Assembly: GCA_037178625.1 (NCBI GenBank) | Contig: CM074130.1 | Coordinates: 310,001-374,000 of the forward strand | Direction: 5' to 3' | Length of the DNA: 64,000 nucleotides | Origin: Skeletonema tropicum | Lineage: Eukaryota; Bacillariophyta; Thalassiosirophyceae; Thalassiosirales; Thalassiosiraceae | In this document: one piece after another, positions 61,501 through 64,000 of the stretch | Numbering within the stretch: the first letter of the stretch is position 1 | How the letters are laid out: each line of letters begins with the position of its first letter | Position numbers and translations under genes: made by a program | The notes under the pieces: generated by a model | Databases searched by the model: none | What the model was told of the DNA's origin: nothing | What the model saw: the letters and a program-made list of their open reading frames with translations, nothing else

Positions 61501-63576
61501 CATCAACGCTGTGTAGTTGTGGAGAGGAGCGCGAGACATTATTTGGAGAACTGCCGGCCATATCCATATCACTTTTATCATTTCGCTGCGGGTGCGGGCT
61601 TTTGGTTGTTGCAGTTGTCGCAACCGTGTGATCGAGAAGAGCCTGAGCCTGAGATGAGTAGGACGAACATGTTGTCGGCGGATGCATTGCAATAATTTGT
61701 GCGTGTTGACAAGAAGGGTTTATCTAGAGATCAGCGCAGTGAATGAACAATGCACAATGCAATGCTAAAATGGCGAACTCGATGGGCCTGCGTGTAGGTA
61801 TATGAGTAGGTCGATTGCCAGGGAATGGAGGGTGACAATCTTCATATTCGAATCTATCGACTTCTTCTCATCATTGCTGCTGTATCACCTCCATCGGAAG
61901 AGGAGTTGTTCGAAGTACTTCTACTTATATATAATAGCGAGGATCAGATCGCATGGTGAGACAAACGTTATGAATTTCACCCTTGATGATTTTTGTAGCA
62001 TTGCGTGATATATAATGATGATTGTTATTCGTCAGATGTTGTTGTTGTTGTTGCTGCTGCTGTTGACTCGTTTGATAATTATATTTGGTTTCACATCAAC
62101 GCTGTGTAGTTGTGGAGAGGAGCGCGAGACATTATTTGGAGAACTGCCGGCCATATCCATATCACTTTTATCATTTCGCTGCGGGTGCGGGCTTTTGGTT
62201 GTTGCAGTTGTCGCAACCGTGTGATCGAGAAGAGCCTGAGCCTGAGATGAGTAGGACGAACATGTTGTCGGCGGATGCATTGCAATAATTTGTGCGTGTT
62301 GACAAGAAGGGTTTATCTAGAGATCAGCGCAGTGAATGAACAATGCACAATGCAATGCTAAAATGGCGAACTCGATGGGCCTGCGTGTAGGTATATGAGT
62401 AGGTCGATTGCCAGGGAATGGAGGGTGACAATCTTCATATTCGAATCTATCGACTTCTTCTCATCATTGCTGCTGTATCACCTCCATCGGAAGAGGAGTT
62501 GTTCGAAGTACTTCTACTTATATAATAGCGAGGATCAGATCGCATGGTGAGACAAACGTTATGAATTTCACCCTTGATGATTTTTGTAGCATTGCGTGAT
62601 ATATAATGATGATTGTTATTCGTCAGATGTTGTTGTTGTTGTTGCTGCTGCTGTTGACTCGTTTGATAATTATAATTATTTGGTTTCACATCAACGCTGT
62701 GTAGTTGTGGAGAGGAGCGCGAGACATTATTTGGAGAACTGCCGGCCATATCCATATCACTTTTATCATTTCGCTGCGGGTGCGGGCTTTTGGTTGTTGC
62801 AGTTGTCGCAACCGTGTGATCGAGAAGAGCCTGAGCCTGAGATGAGTAGGACGAACATGTTGTCGGCGGATGCATTGCAATAATTTGTGCGTGTTGACAA
62901 GAAGGGTTTATCTAGAGATCAGCGCAGTGAATGAACAATGCACAATGCAATGCTAAAATGGCGAACTCGATGGGCCTGCGTGTAGGTATATGAGTAGGTC
63001 GATTGCCAGGGAATGGAGGGTGACAATCTTCATATTCGAATCTATCGACTTCTTCTCATCATTGCTGCTGTATCACCTCCATCGGAAGAGGAGTTGTTCG
63101 AAGTACTTCTACTTATATAATAGCGAGGATCAGATCGCATGGTGAGACAAACGTTATGAATTTCACCCTTGATGATTTTTGTAGCATTGCGTGATATATA
63201 ATGATGATTGTTATTCGTCAGATGTTGTTGTTGTTGTTGCTGCTGCTGTTGACTCGTTTGATAATTATAATTATTTGGTTTCACATCAACGCTGTGTAGT
63301 TGTGGAGAGGAGCGCGAGACATTATTTGGAGAACTGCCGGCCATATCCATATCACTTTTATCATTTCGCTGCGGGTGCGGGCTTTTGGTTGTTGCAGTTG
63401 TCGCAACCGTGTGATCGAGAAGAGCCTGAGCCTGAGATGAGTAGGACGAACATGTTGTCGGCGGATGCATTGCAATAATTTGTGCGTGTTGACAAGAAGG
63501 GTTTATCTAGAGATCAGCGCAGTGAATGAACAATGCACAATGCAATGCTAAAATGGCGAACTCGATGGGCCTGCGT
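49541..63576. repeat. Tandem satellite, ~595-bp unit, about 23.6 copies
   Basis: All units run in the same direction. Spacing of a fixed point (minus-strand stop in CTATCGACTTCTTCTCATC) is mostly 595 bp, with 589, 593, 594, 596 and 598 bp variants. Variation is confined to a few sites: GCGGGTGCGGGC versus GCGGTGCGGGC, GCGGTGCGGC or GCGGGC; 4, 5 or 6 TTG triplets; AGATCGCA/AGATTGCA; CATTATTT/CATCATTT; a 7-bp loss in ATAATTATAATTATTTGG (60294, 62078); and TATATATAATAG (59546, 61927). The last unit breaks off at CTGCGT (63576). Such homogeneity implies recent amplification with unequal exchange or conversion. The array could be subtelomeric, pericentromeric or interstitial; nothing here decides. 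Confidence 0.95.
50566..50994 (-). CDS. Representative satellite-unit ORF (142 aa, polyglutamine), probably not a gene
   Basis: Each unit has a minus-strand frame from ATG in GCAATGCATCC. It contains CSSYSSQAQALLDHTVATTA, DKSDMDMAGSSPNNVSRSSP, QLHSVDVKPNNYNYQTSQ, nine Gln, HLTNNNHHYISRNATKIIKG and a Ser-rich end (STSNNSSSDGGD). It looks like the low-complexity part of a regulatory protein. Units with 1- or 2-nt losses still read into the same downstream frame from a different ATG, because the first ~120 nt are open in all three frames. One unit (57180) has an extra A that breaks the frame. The unit is not a multiple of three, so frames do not run through. I infer a captured exon piece rather than a conserved gene. 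Confidence 0.3.
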   Translation of the reverse strand: MHPPTTCSSYSSQAQALLDHTVATTATTKSPHPQRNDKSDMDMAGSSPNNVSRSSPQLHSVDVKPNNYNYQTSQQQQQQQQQHLTNNNHHYISRNATKIIKGEIHNVCLTMRSDPRYYISRSTSNNSSSDGGDTAAMMRRSR

Positions 63577-64000
63577 ATCCATTTAGCTTTGCTCCGACAG
63601 AGACGACGCCGATGGCCATATCTTCAACTTCTACCATTGACACATCAGCAGAGGTCACCAACCAGCCAACCTCCTGCCTCTCTTCGACAAAGCCATTACT
63701 AATGCTGAAGTATACATTGCCAACTACTCCACGACAGCTTCCAAGTCCAAGCCTACCGTCAAAGGAAAGAGAGACTCGATCTACTTTCATATTCCTTACC
63801 ACCAGTAGGACCCCCGTGCGAAACATTGGCAAGAATTGTGGCAAAAACACATGGTACAACCGATGGGCAAATCACCCCACGAGTATCCGATGTGAGAAAG
63901 CCACTTTCCCCACGGACAAGATGACAGTTTGCTACAGCCGCCACCTTAACCTTGGGAATCTCCTATCGTACCGTAAGTTAGACAAGTTTAAGGGGAGGAA
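63577..64000 (+). pseudogene. LINE-like retroelement C-terminal fragment at the array edge
   Basis: Starting at the exact end of the satellite, one frame reads LCSDRDDADGHIFNFYH, a stop, then HISRGHQPANLLPLFDKAIT, NAEVYIANYSTTASKSKPTV, DSIYFHIPYHQ and another stop. It then gives HWQELWQKHMVQPMGKS. A different frame continues MTVCYSRHLNLGNLLSYRKL, DKFKGR to the window end. The order (RGH…LLPLF…YH…YSR..NLGN) matches the C-terminal region of the 48091 type. Two in-frame stops and a frameshift show decay. It continues beyond the window. Confidence 0.7.

Noticed and set aside
49541..63576. CRISPR-like array
   Set aside because: The unit is ~595 bp, continuous and without alternating spacers; it is a satellite.
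63548..63859. 103-codon minus-strand ORF spanning the array boundary
   Set aside because: It bridges satellite and LINE sequence, and the plus strand carries the LINE homology; a chance frame.
1..64000. A coordinated defence, biosynthetic or secretion gene cluster
   Set aside because: Recognised genes are unrelated housekeeping, regulatory and repeat-family genes of eukaryotic type; no functional cluster is supported.

Overview
The window looks like nuclear DNA of a diatom, most likely a centric species of the Thalassiosira/Cyclotella/Skeletonema type; this is an inference. Genes are sparse and have few short GT-AG introns. They include an AP-4 epsilon adaptin, an HSF-type DNA-binding domain, BspA-like leucine-rich-repeat proteins, a very low-complexity Sua5/YrdC-domain protein, and a multicopy small-protein family of a kind I associate with diatoms. 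Nothing prokaryotic or organellar was seen, and no tRNA, rRNA or CRISPR was recognised. || Layout. 1-5.8 kb: a Stowaway-like MITE just upstream of a small nuclear-type protein gene, then two decayed LRR genes facing away from each other. 5.8-14.1 kb: accessory DNA built from a tandem segmental duplication (about 8.8-11.1 and 11.1-14.1 kb). Each unit carries one minus-strand gene of the WYT-motif family, a relic zinc-knuckle coding piece and a copy of the AP-4 epsilon 5' flank. Comparing the two units shows MITE insertions against their empty sites. 14.2-18 kb: the three-exon AP-4 epsilon gene. 19.5-22.2 kb: the Sua5/YrdC-like gene. 23.1-34.9 kb: nested transposons, three more WYT-family genes, LINE remnants and a three-exon HSF-like gene. 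36.1-37.9 kb: a 1.77-kb transposon with 8-bp target duplications. 38.8-42.2 kb: a low-complexity gene in four overlapping open segments, each shifted +1 from the last. 43.1-44.0 kb: the intact LRR gene. 44.2-44.6 kb: an amine-oxidase remnant. 44.8-49.0 kb: two 5'-truncated retroelements joined head to head between identical 19-bp direct repeats. After a 500-N gap, 49.5-63.6 kb is a near-perfect satellite with a ~595-bp unit (about 23.6 copies), ending in a reverse-transcriptase fragment. || The recognised host genes do not form one pathway. They cover vesicle-coat sorting (AP-4), tRNA t6A-type chemistry (Sua5 fold) and transcription (HSF); the LRR and WYT families have no assigned function. 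What ties the window together is turnover: segmental duplication, MITEs of at least three termini classes, 5'-truncated LINE copies and satellite expansion. No coordinated defence or biosynthetic system was found. The most unusual items are the head-to-head retroelement composite, the 595-bp satellite with a polyglutamine reading frame, the nested hAT-in-MITE structure and the repeated copies of the AP-4 epsilon promoter.
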